Assembly: GCA_964017065.1 (NCBI GenBank)
Contig: OZ024792.1
Span: 5,451,754 to 5,515,753, forward strand
DNA length: 64,000 bases
Direction of reading: 5' to 3'
DNA from: Haliclona indistincta
Taxonomy: Eukaryota; Porifera; Demospongiae; Haplosclerida; Chalinidae
Shown: one piece after another, positions 12,022-39,668 of the stretch
Position numbering within the stretch: position 1 is the stretch's first letter
Layout: each line of letters starts with the position of its first letter
Position numbers and translations under genes: made by a program
The notes under the pieces: model-generated
The model's input: the letters and a program-made list of their open reading frames with translations, nothing else
Told to the model about the DNA's origin: nothing
The model's database searches: none

Positions 12022-13958
12022 CTGTGGCAATAAACAGCCACGAGTCACATTGCAACCCATTGTCGTGCTAAGCCTGTTCATATCTTTACCGAGTTTCAGA
12101 AGTGAGCGATGGTCTCTGCAGCTCGATCGACATAGAACGAATGACCAATGACCACAAGGACAAGGTGTGTCAAGTGGGCGTGACCGTGAACACTTAGTAG
12201 ATAGCCATTGCTCTTGGCTTTTTCTTGAGATGTCTACGCACCCCAGAGCTGTCTTAGATGGAATCTGGAATCTACAAGTACCTAGGTAGTCAACTATGGG
12301 CGCTTTTGTCGTCAGAAAGGTCAAAGACGGCCGTCAAGGTGAGCCAGCCATAACTCGAGAACAAAAGCACTTTAGCAAAATCCACGAGTCAGATTGCAAG
12401 CCATTGTCATGCTAAGCCTGTTCTTACCTTTATCGAGTTTCAGAAGTGAGCGATGGTCTCTGCAGCTCATTGGACAGACAGAATGAATGAACGAACGAAT
12501 GAACAGATTTCACAAAACCCTCGGCGTGTTGCACATTGGCTCCTTAGTTATGGTTTGCAGAAGGAGCTTTACAGCTAAAGGCAACCTGCTTGCTATTGAA
12601 ACTGCACTGCTAACCAGAAGACAGCAAAATGCTAACCACTTTATAGGCGTGTCATGTGGGTGTGACCATGCATGTGAGTAGGTAGCCATTGCTAGCTGTA
12701 GGCTGATATCTACGCACACTCAGAGCTGTCCTGCTGTTTAGATGGAATCTACAAGTACCTAGATAGTCAAACATTGGCGCTTTTGTAGTCAGAGAGGTCC
12801 AAGATGGCCGTCAAGGTGAGCCAGCCATACATAACTCGAGAACGAAAGCACTTTAGCAAAATCCACGAGTCACATTGCAAGCCATTGTCGAGCTTGTCAT
12901 GCTCATAACCTCACCAGCGCGTAGAAATGATCGCTGATCTCTGCAGCTCGATGGACAGAATGAATGAACAGATTTCACGAAACCCTCGGCGTGTTGCACA
13001 TTGTAGAGAAAGCTCCTTAGTTATGGTTTGCAGAAGGAGCTTTGCAGCTAAAGCCAACCTGCTTGCTATTGAAACTGCACGGGTAACCAGAAGACAGCAA
13101 AGTGCTGACCACAAGGACAAGGTGTGTCAAGTGGGCGTGACTGCGAACACTGAGTAGGTAGCCATTGCTCTTGACTTTTATAGGCGTTTTTCTTGAGATT
13201 TCTACGCACCCCAGAGCTGTCCTGAAGTTTAGATGGAATATACAAGTACCTAGGTAGTCAACTATGGGCGCTTTGGTCGTCAGAGAGGTCCAAGATGGCC
13301 GTCAAGGTGAGCCAGCCATACATAACTCGAGAACGAAAGCACTTTAGCAAAATCCATGAGTCACATTGCAAGCCATTGTCGAGCTAAGCCTGTTCATACC
13401 TTTACCGAGTTTCAGAAGTGAGCGATGGTCTCTGCAGCTCGATGGACAGAATGAATGAACAGACTTCACGAAACCCTCGGCGTGTTGCACATTGTAGAGT
13501 TAGCTCCTTAGTTATGGTTTGCAGAAGGAGCTTTGCAGCTAAAAGCAAACCTGCTTGCTATTGAAATTGCACTGCTAACCAGAAGACAGCAAAGTGCTGA
13601 CCTCGTGCTGACCACAAGGACAAGGTGTGTCAAGTGGGCGTGACCGTGAACACTGAGTAGGTAGCCATTGCTCTTGGCCTTGATAGGCTTTTTCTTGAGA
13701 TGTCTACGCACCCCCAGAGCTGTCCTGCAGTTTAGATGGAATCTACAAGTACCTAGGTAGTCAACTATGGGCGCTTTTGTCGTCAGAGAGGTCAAAGACG
13801 GCCGTCAAGGTGAGCCAGCCATAACTCGAGAACAAAAGCACTTTAGCAAAATCCACGAGTCACATTGCAAGCCATTGTCATGCTAAGCCTGTTCATACCT
13901 TTACCGAGTTTCAGAAGTGAGCGATGGTCTCTGCAGCTCATTGGACAGAATGAACGAA
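12022..13958 (+). repeat. ~490-bp tandem satellite, about four units
   Basis: The anchor GCCGTCAAGGTGAGCCAGCC recurs at about 12329, 12807, 13298 and 13800 (spacing about 480-500 bases), each followed by CTCGAGAAC and CACGAGTCACATTGCAA-type sequence. A partial unit begins near 12022. Units differ by small indels and substitutions. No coding potential beyond chance ORFs. Confidence 0.85.
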
Positions 13959-13960
13959 CG

Positions 13961-14095
13961 AATGACAAACTAAGTACCGTAACCCTCGCGCATGCGCCGA
14001 GGGTTAATGACAAACTAAGTACCGTAACCCTCGCGCATGCGCCGAGGGTTAATGACAGAGCAAGTACCGTAACCCTCGCGCATGCGCCGAGGGTT
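13961..14095 (+). repeat. 45-bp minisatellite, three copies, each with a palindrome
   Basis: Units start at 13961, 14006 and 14051. Each carries AAGTACCGT and then the interrupted palindrome AACCCTCGCGC...GCCGAGGGTT. Confidence 0.9.
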
Positions 14096-14209
14096 AATGA
14101 CAGACAACGCGATTACAGTATGCCTCGTGGCTCCGCCCACCGAGGCATAATGACAGACAGACACACAACACGACTACTGTATGCCCCGTGGCTCCGCCCA
14201 CCGAGGCAT
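14096..14209. repeat. two foldback-family hairpins upstream of unit 2
   Basis: Two copies of the 29-bp hairpin (14120-14148 and 14181-14209, the second with GCCCCG in place of GCCTCG), joined by CAGACAGA-rich sequence. They end about 100 bases before the unit 2 start codon. Confidence 0.75.
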
Positions 14210-14257
14210 AATTACCTCAAGTGCCTATAGTACATTAATCGTATTCATTTTGGTTCA

Positions 14258-14265
14258 TGACGTCA
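14258..14265 (+). promoter_or_regulatory. CRE-type palindrome TGACGTCA upstream of unit 2
   Basis: A full TGACGTCA lies 47 bases before the unit 2 ATG, embedded in CATGACGTCATAG. It is the consensus site for CREB/ATF bZIP factors. A TATA box is not clear. The promoters of units 5 and 6 lack this site at the same place. Confidence 0.4.
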
Positions 14266-14311
14266 TAGTCGTAGTTCGCTGAGCTGTTGACAGCGCTCTC
14301 GTTGAGGAATC

Positions 14312-20366
<6,055 letters not shown>

Positions 20367-20558
20367 CAAAATATAGCACTTTGTCTTGAGCAACCTGTTG
20401 TGTTAGTGAGTTGTGTGTTGCTTTAGAGTAACTGTACACATAGAATGTTGACAGTTATCAGTACTTGTTACCCAGTCAGTTAAACTTTTCATTGTATGAA
20501 TGTTATAGAGTGACTTATAATTGAAAGATAATTGTTATTTCGACATTTCACTAGCTGA

Positions 20559-20564
20559 AATAAA
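20559..20564 (+). terminator. poly(A) signal of unit 2
   Basis: AATAAA within GCTGAAATAAACATAC, about 195 bases after the stop. The same 3' UTR block is conserved after units 3, 4 and 5. It lies only 128 bases from the stop codon of the convergent IP3-receptor gene. Confidence 0.65.
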
Positions 20565-20691
20565 CATACTTGTTAGCCAGTTAATGAGATTCTTGACAGA
20601 AGCTAAAATATGGTGTTTTCTCATTGCATGAAATTTGTTGAGAGTTGCAAAAATTAGCTAATATTGTGAGATATTTTAATGACACGTTTGG

Positions 20692-23396
20692 TCACCGAGG
20701 AAGAGTAGCGAACCGCCCAGTTTGTGGAAGATTAGTATGAAGTGTCTTCCTCTGCATTAGCTTGCGCTGCTCATTCATCTATAGAGAAGAAAAAGTACAA
20801 GTTGTATAATTTATGAAGGAAAAGAGAGGAAGGGATAGAGGAAGAAGACAGTTGATTGAAGATGTAGTGTTCACCTTATCTCTCAGTTCTCCTAGTTGTT
20901 GTGACAGTGTCTTCACTAGAGAGGTGGTCTCACTTAGTTGCATCTGCAGGTCCTTGATCTCATTCTGCTCTTGCTCAGGCTCGTCACTATCCAGTGACAT
21001 GCATCGTAATCTTGGAAACCACTCCAGTCGAGCTTGTTTTTCCTGAATTAAACAAAAATGTGTACGCAGATTATTAGATGACATGCATACACTACTCAAA
21101 GGTAAAACAATGTATCAGCTTCAATAGAGCTCTCGATATGTTGTTAAATAGCTGCATAGCTCACTTTATTATCAATATGTTCTTTTATACATGAGTACAC
21201 ATAGCTTTCTGGACCAGTGAATTCTGTTTTGTCTTTTATTCTGAGATGAACCACAAAGTAGAGATAGTGCCACATGTTGTGTTCTCGAACAGTGTGCTCA
21301 TCAAATGTGACGGCCTGGTTCTCAAACTTAGATCTATTGATACCTGAAAGAATGGGAACCAGGAGTATTGCAAAAAAAGTGTTGAAAAATACTATACTAT
21401 ACAAAACTTAAGTTATTTTTAAAACTATGGTAGTTGCAAACCACATATGAAGCAGCTGTTATTGAGCTTATCCTCCTTTTCGTTCTTCTCGGCTCTGAGG
21501 TCAGCAAATGTGTCGATGATAACACCAAAGATGAGGTTCTGAATGATGATTAGAATGACAAAGAAGAAGAATGAAATATCATAGAGCACTCTCAGAATGA
21601 AAAACGGCTCCTGGAGGAGACAGAAGAAGTAGTCACTCACTGAACACAGATGAAGTACACTTTAGCTTACGGTGCTGGAGAGACGTCTGATAGAATCTCC
21701 AATACCCCCTCCAGATCTCACTCCATCTCTCAACATCGCAACAATGCACATCAGCAAGGTCTCACAGCTCGGCTCTATCCGTGTCTCGTACTGTATCTCA
21801 CATGATCCATCCGCCATACAAGCATCCTCCTTCCCTGGAAGAAAAAACAACAAAGTAAAGGCCCCAGCTCTTCTCCACTCACCATGTGATATGACTTGTG
21901 TCTCTGACATGAAGTCTTGGTTGAAGAACACATAGCCCAGTATGGAGTACAGGCAGATGAGGATGAACGCAAGTGTTGCTGTGAGCATGATCGATAGTAT
22001 GTTTCTTGTGACACTCTTGATAACATTCTGCAACACCTCTTCACGATATATGATGTCAAACAGCTACAAGAGAACAATAATTCTTACACATACTATCATT
22101 CTTTATTTATTTTATAATTTATTATTTTATTTATTTATTTCTCCTTTTTTCTTTCATTGCTTATTGTTTTGTTACATCTAGTAACTCTTACACATACATA
22201 CTATCATACTTTTCTCTCACCAGCAAACAGTATAAGAACTCATGTCCGATCCAACCTAACACACATACTGTGAGGTAGTACTGCACGTGGTAGAAGATGT
22301 CCTTGTCTTTGCGCATTCCTCTGAAACAGTCCCAAGCCAAGTTTTTCCAATTTGCCTTTACATGTTCATTTTTAATCAGATAGCCTTTATTGCCCAACAG
22401 ACTGAGAACATGTATACACTTGTTAGTCACCTAAAACAGACACACAAATTTGAGAATGCATTGCGAATGTATTGCAAAATTTGAGAATGTATTGCAAAAT
22501 TTGAGCATGCATTGCGAATAGTACGTACTTGTAATAATCCGAGTAGGAACAGTGTGGGGTGTATGCCGAGAGTGATTAATGATCGTAGAGTGATGAGAGT
22601 CGCGATAAAGAACAGCCATCGATGATTTCTGTATTGTTTGAGGTTAAGAAACACATGCACAGTGAGTGCTATACAGACTATCAGTATAAGCCAGATCAGG
22701 AGAGAGGTCATGAGAGAAACTTCGCCTGCAGAGAATCAAGCACAGCGTTAGAGGCAGAGATGCTGTGTTTTACTCACCCATAAATTCCTCTCCTCTGTGG
22801 AAAGGATAGAAGAAAGCGACAAGCACGTTGATAATAATGTTGAGATAGAATGAAATGGATGACCAGTTTTGATTATTGCGGCACATTTCGTACAAGAATT
22901 TATGCTCTACAAGAAAAGTGTAGCCAGTGAGATGCATCTATTAGTGTGTTTACACTAGCAACTTTAGAACCGAGCCAGACTAGTTTAATTTGATTTTCAA
23001 AGTTAAGTGCCAGTTGTTGTACTACTATCAACCTTTAAAATAAAACTACACCAGTTTGGCACAGTTCTGAAGTTGCTAGTGTAAACGCACTATATGACAG
23101 TGGTGTACCTTGAAGTGATTTTTGACACAGCATCTCATCATACAAGCTGTCCATGTGTGTGAAGAAGTCTTCAACCTACAGCAGAATATCCCATGTATGT
23201 GTGTGTGTAGCCTAGTCCCCAGGCTCTCTGGCGGAGATTTTAAGTAAGCGTGGGTGTGTCTGTGTGTAGGTGGGTGTGGTTGCTATACCTTGCTGCCCTG
23301 CATGTCACATTCAGTGATTCTCTTTACTCGTTGTTTAGACTGAGTCATCAAAAAGTCACAAATACTAAGTTTAGGAAAGACAATTTCTCCAGTTTC
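20692..23396 (-). CDS. ITPR: inositol 1,4,5-trisphosphate receptor, channel domain and C-terminus (5' part not found)
   Basis: Eleven exons, 5' to 3': 23289-23396, 23109-23175, 22778-22906, 22529-22725, 22221-22430, 21883-22063, 21671-21834, 21442-21610, 21165-21343, 20875-21042, 20692-20778. The product begins at GEIVFP (just before the first TM helix), runs through the TM bundle ([16 protein letters not shown] linker as [12 protein letters not shown]), the pore filter SGGGIGD, the last helix ending [16 protein letters not shown], the CFICG/HNMWHY zinc-binding linker and the terminal coiled coil [15 protein letters not shown], and ends TLPR. These are hallmarks of IP3 receptors, the ER calcium-release channels. 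No stop or frameshift was seen. One donor is weak (GTTTGC after CFICG). The ligand-binding and regulatory parts, about 2000 residues in the family, are not visible between 23397 and unit 3. Either this is a truncated duplicate or the upstream exons are outside the window. Confidence 0.85.
22942..23092. mobile_element. small TIR element (MITE) in an ITPR intron
   Basis: The ends are imperfect inverted repeats of about 28 bases, TAGTGTGTTTACACTAGCAA on the left and its complement on the right (TTGCTAGTGTAAACGCACTA). The 151-bp element sits inside the intron between the second and third visible ITPR exons. Confidence 0.75.
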
Positions 23397-24240
23397 CTGT
23401 CAGCCCTCACAACCTATAAGAACCGAAGTAGTGAAATTAGCACACTGCAAATGCTTAAGCTATAAAATTCTCATCTTTATGCTCTCTATCAAAACTTCGT
23501 GCAAAATTGTGCTTGTGGTTCAAATACACTGAGATGACTACCTACTACTACTGTTTGCTTAACTATGGGTATACTTTTGTGACTAGGTTAATACTGTCAC
23601 AATGATTTTAGATTGAGTAGTCGTAACACATTAAATTTATGATTTTGTCATTATGTTGTACTCAATACTTCATGCTCACATGCATTAGTTCAGTATTGTT
23701 TGACGTGTGGTCCGTGTACGTGAAGGTATGTTAATTGAGTATGATGGTTTACGAAAAATCTCAATCTTTATCTAAACTTTATCATGTTAGTTACCGAGCA
23801 AAATATTTGAGTCATGGGGAACTAATTATTCAAAATTTTCTCTTAAATCATTACCTGATATGCACATTGAATTTTATAACTTCAATTAAGCGATGAAGGA
23901 GGAAACAGTGCTACATATAACGTCTTACAACAAAAATAATGGTGAACAACTCTAGCTACTATTATTTACTTTTGCAAATTGTTTATTGTTATTTTAAGAG
24001 AAGTATGGGAAGTACCAAAAAGTGTAAACAGACAACAAGTTTCAGGAAAGCACACAGAATAACAATTATTGAGTACAATGCTAATTACACTTAACTTTCT
24101 CCTATACTTGTATTACTCCTAAGCATACTTCTAAAAATAAACAAATTATTTTTAGTTCGCGTGACTTCTCATGATAGTATATGAACAGATCTAGCTAGTA
24201 AGTCATAGTGCAGCTGCTGGTCTTGTGCAGTGCATGAAAG
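23397..24240. other. intergenic spacer between ITPR exons and unit 3
   Basis: AT-rich sequence with no ORF that I can assign and no recognised ITPR exon on the - strand. It should contain the unit 3 promoter; no TATA box or CRE stands out. Confidence 0.5.
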
Positions 24241-29796
<5,556 letters not shown>

Positions 29797-30284
29797 CAAA
29801 AAGCAAGCACATTATTATACCACGTTTGTCTTGAGCAACCTGTTGTGTTAGTGAGTTGCTTTAGAGCAACTGTACACATAGAATGTTGACAGTTATCAGT
29901 ACTTGTTATATACTCCACCCTTTCTTCAAAGACACCGCTAGTGGAACAAATCGGATGTTCCATTAAAACCAGTGCCGAAGAGTGTAACAAACGAATTGTT
30001 ACACGGCAAATTCCCAATGCAAATGTATGCACTGGGAGCTCAGAGTGGTACAACTGTATTGTACCACTCATGGGCGGGTCTGGTGGCAACCATGAATAAA
30101 TCTCATGGCGCATAGCAGGACAGTGGTGCCCGCAGTGCCAACAATTTAGGTAAGGCGCATGACAGCAGCCCTAATACCGGAAGGTGAAGAGCTCTGTTGT
30201 GCGCACCTTATATACACAACGAGCACGCTCACACTAGTGGGACTTCGAACGAGTACATAACAAAACAATTAATGTATGTCTCCT

Positions 30285-30413
30285 CGTGTAACATTGGATT
30301 TGTCCGCACACGCTTCCGGTCTCGATGTAAAAATAGACCACTCGGGCTCCGCCCTCGTGGTCTATTTTTACATCTCGACCGCAAGCTCGTGCGTACAAAT
30401 CCAATGTTACACG
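30285..30413. repeat. palindrome, arms about 60 bp, copy 1
   Basis: The arms begin CGTGTAACATTGGATTTG and end CAAATCCAATGTTACACG, with TAAAAATAGACCAC against GTGGTCTATTTTTA near the centre. A hairpin of about 129 bases; the same structure is repeated at 31278-31406. Confidence 0.85.
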
Positions 30414-30928
30414 CGGAGCCATACATTAACTATTACTTATATCCCGTTGCGTGGGTGTATCAAAGTTGCCGCCCGTGGTTTAAAACGCACTAAAGTGCCA
30501 TGTGATTACGTCATGAGGACTATATTATCCTTTGATGTTTGATATGGTACCTCGGTGCAAAGGTCACGGACTGCCGGCAAAAAACTTAGTTTAGAGCAAG
30601 AAAGCGTATTCAACACAGATCCTACGAGCTAAAGAAATGCTCTTCTAGCTTAGCACACCTAGAACATCGTAGTGTAACGAGTCTCGGCGGCCACACGTAG
30701 CATAACTCGCCCCTTGATAGCACGATCGAAGGGCTAGACACACACAAAACGACGATAAATAGTTTCTTTCCTGTTTTCCACACTTTGTTTCGCTCTCCTT
30801 GCGGTCGCTGTCTCTACACTACACAGCAGATCCTACCATGACCTCGACCTCAGCTACCTCGTGGCCATGCGGTTTTACTGACGTCATTTAGCAACGGTGC
30901 GGCCACCGTTAGCAACGGAAATAAATCA

Positions 30929-31048
30929 GTTATAACACCCCGTATACTCGTGAATTATCCGTTTACAGTCACTCGCACTCGGGCGCTTCGCGCCCTCGTG
31001 CTCGTGACTGTAAATCGGATAATTCACGAGTATACGGGGTGTTATAAC
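30929..31048. repeat. near-perfect palindrome, arms about 57 bp
   Basis: The arms read GTTATAACACCCCGTATACT... and ...AGTATACGGGGTGTTATAAC around a GCGCTTCGCGC loop. It is not repeated elsewhere in the window. Confidence 0.9.
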
Positions 31049-31277
31049 TATTACTTGTACCACTCATGGGCGGGTCTGGCGGCAACCATGAATAAATCTC
31101 ATGGCGCATAGCAGGACAGTGGTGCCCGCATTGCCAACAATTTAGGTAAGGCGCATGACAGCAGCCCTACCGGAAGGTGAAGAGCTCTGTTGTGCGCACC
31201 TTATATACACAACGAGCACGCTCACACTAGTGGGACTTCGAACGAGTACATAACAAAACAATTAATGTATGTCTCCT

Positions 31278-31406
31278 CGTGTAACATTGGATTTGTCCGC
31301 ACACGCTTCCGGTCTCGATGTAAAAATAGACCACTCGGGCTCCGCCCTCGTGGTCTATTTTTACATCTCGACCGCAAGCTCGTGCGTACAAATCCAATGT
31401 TACACG
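31278..31406. repeat. palindrome, copy 2
   Basis: Second copy of the hairpin at 30285-30413, essentially identical, within the right-hand direct repeat of the insertion. Confidence 0.85.
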
Positions 31407-31523
31407 CGGAGCCATACATTAACTATTACTTGTTACCCAGTCAGTTAAACTTTTCAATGTATGAATGTTATAGAGTGATTTATAATCGAAAGATAATTGT
31501 TATTTCTACATTTCACTAGCTGA

Positions 31524-31529
31524 AATAAA
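31524..31529 (+). terminator. poly(A) signal of unit 3, displaced by insertion
   Basis: AATAAA in the conserved 3' UTR block (GCTGAAATAAACATAC). The 1.5-kb insertion puts it 1.7 kb after the stop instead of about 0.2 kb. Confidence 0.55.
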
Positions 31530-31648
31530 CATACTTGTTAGCCAGTTAATGAGATTTTTGACAGAAGCTAAATTATGGTGTTTTCTCATTGCATGAAATT
31601 TGTTGCGAGTTGATAACTATTGTGAGACATTTTAATGAAACATTAGGT

Positions 31649-32190
31649 CACCGAAGAAGAGTAGGCGAATTGCCCAGTTTGTGAAAGATTTGTATGAATT
31701 GTCTTCCTCAGCTTACACTTCTCAAAATAATATGAAAGAAAAAAGAAGAAGGACAGTGAAAGATTGAACAATAAATACAGACCTTGTCCCTCAGTTCTTC
31801 TAGGTGTTGTAAGTCTTGTGACAGTGTCTTCACTAGAGAGGTAGTCTCAATCAGTTGTCCTTGATCTCATTCTGCTCTTGCCCAGGCTCGTCACTATCCA
31901 GTGACATGCTTTGCAATCTTGGAAACAACTCCTTGTTTTTCCTGCAAATGCATAAGCAGATAATTTAACAAGGTGGAGTGTATACACTGTTCATTGGTAC
32001 AACACTTTGATAGGGCTCACCATGCTAGTCTATGGCACTTTATTATCTCCAATTATTATACATGAGTATAGATATTCTGAACCAGTGAATTCTGTCTTGT
32101 CCTTTGTTTTGAGATGCACTAAAAAGTAAGATAGACTACAAACATGCTGAGCTCTCGAATTGTGTGCTCATCAAACATTGATATCATATG
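31649..32190 (-). pseudogene. ITPR 3'-end fragment, decayed
   Basis: Reading right to left there are recognisable remnants of the ITPR TGPESYV/HNMW exon (about 32040-32190), the coiled-coil exon (about 31780-31945) and the terminal exon (from the TGA at 31649-31651). Several indels break the frames, for example loss of the segment encoding LQMQ-type sequence near 31855. It occupies the same position after unit 3 that the intact exons occupy after unit 2. Confidence 0.75.
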
Positions 32191-32615
32191 ATCTCAGTTC
32201 ATTAAGGCAGACATGCATTTCAGTAGGCCTGATCATAGATTCACATACACGTATGAGACTATAGTATGCTAGTCATAAAAATTAACGCATGCATGTGATA
32301 GTAACGAGTTAATCCTCTCTTTCACAACAAAACACTGTTAGCTCTTTCATATTGCATCATAACTTTGTCCCTGGCAATAGCAAGTTAAGAAAACCTGCGT
32401 GGACTGAATGGGGGTTATAAAAATATATATGAGACACCTCAAACATTTGCTTACTAAATAACCAACTGTTTTCTATCTGTGATGCATACACATTCAATTT
32501 TTTAAAGATTTGTCGGTACTCATGTAGAATTATAGTCAAACACTTTCAGTTTCACTATTCTACTGATGATGTAGCTATAAGTGATGCTTATTTATAATAG
32601 ACTTACAAGTTAACC
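32191..32615. other. spacer and presumptive promoter of unit 4
   Basis: AT-rich, with no assignable ORF or repeat. Confidence 0.4.
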
Positions 32616-37979
<5,364 letters not shown>

Positions 37980-38186
37980 CAAAAAGCAAGCACATTATTA
38001 TACCTGTTTTGTCTTGAGCAACCTGTAGTGTTAGTGAGTTGTGTGTTGCTTTAGAGTAACTGTACCCATAGAATGTTGACAGTTATCAGTACTTGTTACC
38101 CAGTCAGTTAAACTTTTCAATGTATGAATGTTATAGAGTGACTTATAATTGAAAGATAATTGTTATTTCTACATTTCACTAGCTGA

Positions 38187-38192
38187 AATAAA
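38187..38192 (+). terminator. poly(A) signal of unit 4
   Basis: AATAAA in the conserved GCTGAAATAAACATAC block, about 210 bases after the ancestral stop at 37977-37979. Confidence 0.55.
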
Positions 38193-38320
38193 CATACTTG
38201 TTAGCCAGTTAATGAGATTTTTGACAGAAGCTAAAATATGGTGTTTTCTCATTGCATGAAATTTGTTGCGAGTTGCAAAAAATTAGCTAATATTGTGAGA
38301 TATTTTAATGACACGTTTGG

Positions 38321-38860
38321 TCACCGAGGAAGAGTAGCAAACCGCCCAGTTTGTGGAAGATTAGTATGAAGTGTCTTCCTCTGCATTAGCTTGCGCTGCT
38401 CATTCATCTATAGAGAAGAAAAAGTATAAGTTGTATAATTTATGAAGGAGAAGGAAGAGAGAGGAAAGGGTAGAGGAAGAAGACAGTTGATTAAAGATGT
38501 AGTGTTCACCTTATCTCTCAGTTCTCCTAGTTGTTGTGACAGTTTCTTCACTAGAGAGGTGGTCTCACTTAGTTGCATTTGCAGGTCCTTGATCTCATTC
38601 TGCTCTTGTTCAGGCTCGTAGTGACATGCATCATAATCTTGGAAACCACTCCAGTCGAGCTTGTTTTTCCTGTGTAAGCAGATTGTTAATAAAAAAGGAA
38701 TGTATGCATTGCTTAAAGGTAAAACACACTATACAATGTATCAGCTTCAATAGAGCTGTCACCATGTTGTTAAATAGCTGCATAGCTCACTTTATTATCA
38801 ATATGTTCTTTTATACACGAGTACACATAGCTTTCTGGACAGGTGAATTCTGTTTTGTCT
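38321..38860 (-). pseudogene. ITPR 3'-end fragment downstream of unit 4
   Basis: The terminal exon (TGA at 38321-38323), the coiled-coil exon (about 38512-38670) and part of the TGPESYV exon (about 38775-38855) are recognisable. An 8-base deletion removes the SDSDEP-coding bases (near 38618) and shifts the frame, and the TGPESYV exon is cut off after GTTTTGTCT. The same 8-base deletion occurs in the copy after unit 5. Confidence 0.8.
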
Positions 38861-38900
38861 GAATATTGTCTGTATAACTTACAGTATGATCTAGCACTAA

Positions 38901-39050
38901 CACTAGATCATGACGTAGAATACTGACACTAGATCATGACGTAGAATACTGACACTAGATCATGACGTAGAATACTGACACTAGATCATGACGTAGAATA
39001 CTGACACTAGATCATGACGTAGAATACTGACACTAGATCATGACGTAGAG
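38901..39050 (+). repeat. 26-bp tandem repeat, six copies, CRE half-site in each
   Basis: Units beginning CACTAGATCATGACGTAGAA occur at 38901, 38927, 38953, 38979, 39005 and 39031 with almost no divergence. Each contains TGACGTAG. The array lies about 620 bases upstream of the unit 5 start. Confidence 0.9.
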
Positions 39051-39227
39051 TTTTTAGATAATCATTGTAGCAATTTGTTCGATTGTGACGCTGTGTTGTC
39101 TAATTAGCATCACTTCCGTTCGCAATAAATTACAACTATAGAGGTTTTGCACGTACAACTATGATGCTCATTTTTCGTAATATATAGTAACCGTTGCTAC
39201 GGTGCAATTTTGAGTGTCAGACAAGAG

Positions 39228-39668
39228 TTACTCATTGCATTTTTGATAGCTATAGATGACGCTGTACTACAGTCACATTATATGGTGCTTGGCACTGCTA
39301 GGTAGAATACAAAATCCCTACTAGCTGTATGCACCAAGCAATAGCTCTCTTGTGGAATGGCAGCATTTGCCAGTCATACACTTGCTTGTTAATATCATAG
39401 GAAAACAACAAGGAAATTATTTAAGTGTTGTTTGAATTATGTTACATTAAAAATAACTGTAGCAGCATATTAAACAACTTATCTGCTGTCTTTCAACTGT
39501 TTCACTAGAGTGCTAAGTTATCAACAATGAACAGTGTTTTATGCACACACAATAGATGTTTAGTGCATAGCAAGTGCAACACTAGCTATGAAACACTGGC
39601 TCATAGTACATTCCCAGTAGTAGCCTTTTAATGCAGACACCTTGCTGAGCTGCTCTCACTGAGGAATC
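39228..39668 (+). promoter_or_regulatory. upstream region of unit 5, duplicated at unit 6
   Basis: This block is colinear and nearly identical to 57328-57772 before unit 6, up to and including the 5' UTR (CACTGAGGAATC). It presumably contains the promoter. No TATA box is obvious. Confidence 0.5.

Larger units (their letters stand above)
29909..31427. mobile_element. 1.5-kb palindrome-rich insertion in the 3' UTR of unit 3
   Basis: Comparison with the 3' UTRs of units 2, 4 and 5 shows an insertion flanked by the 8-bp duplication ACTTGTTA (29901-29908 and 31428-31435). Inside are two near-identical direct repeats of about 370 bases (30061-30430 and 31060-31427). Each carries a palindrome (30285-30413 and 31278-31406), and a third palindrome lies between them at 30929-31048. 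No transposase ORF. The 8-bp duplication would fit an hAT-type element, but terminal inverted repeats are not evident, so the class is uncertain. Confidence 0.75.

Noticed and set aside
13865..14230. 121-codon + ORF with VNDKLSTVTLAHAPR repeats
   Set aside because: It arises from the 45-bp minisatellite (a multiple of three) and foldback sequence, with no start context or homology.
23397..24240. Further 5' ITPR exons in the spacer
   Set aside because: No frame with family motifs and paired splice sites could be read. Absence by eye is not proof; a profile search would decide.
30197..30493. ORFs in both orientations around 30200-30500 and 31190-31520
   Set aside because: They are generated by the palindromes of the insertion and are mirrored on both strands, so not genes.
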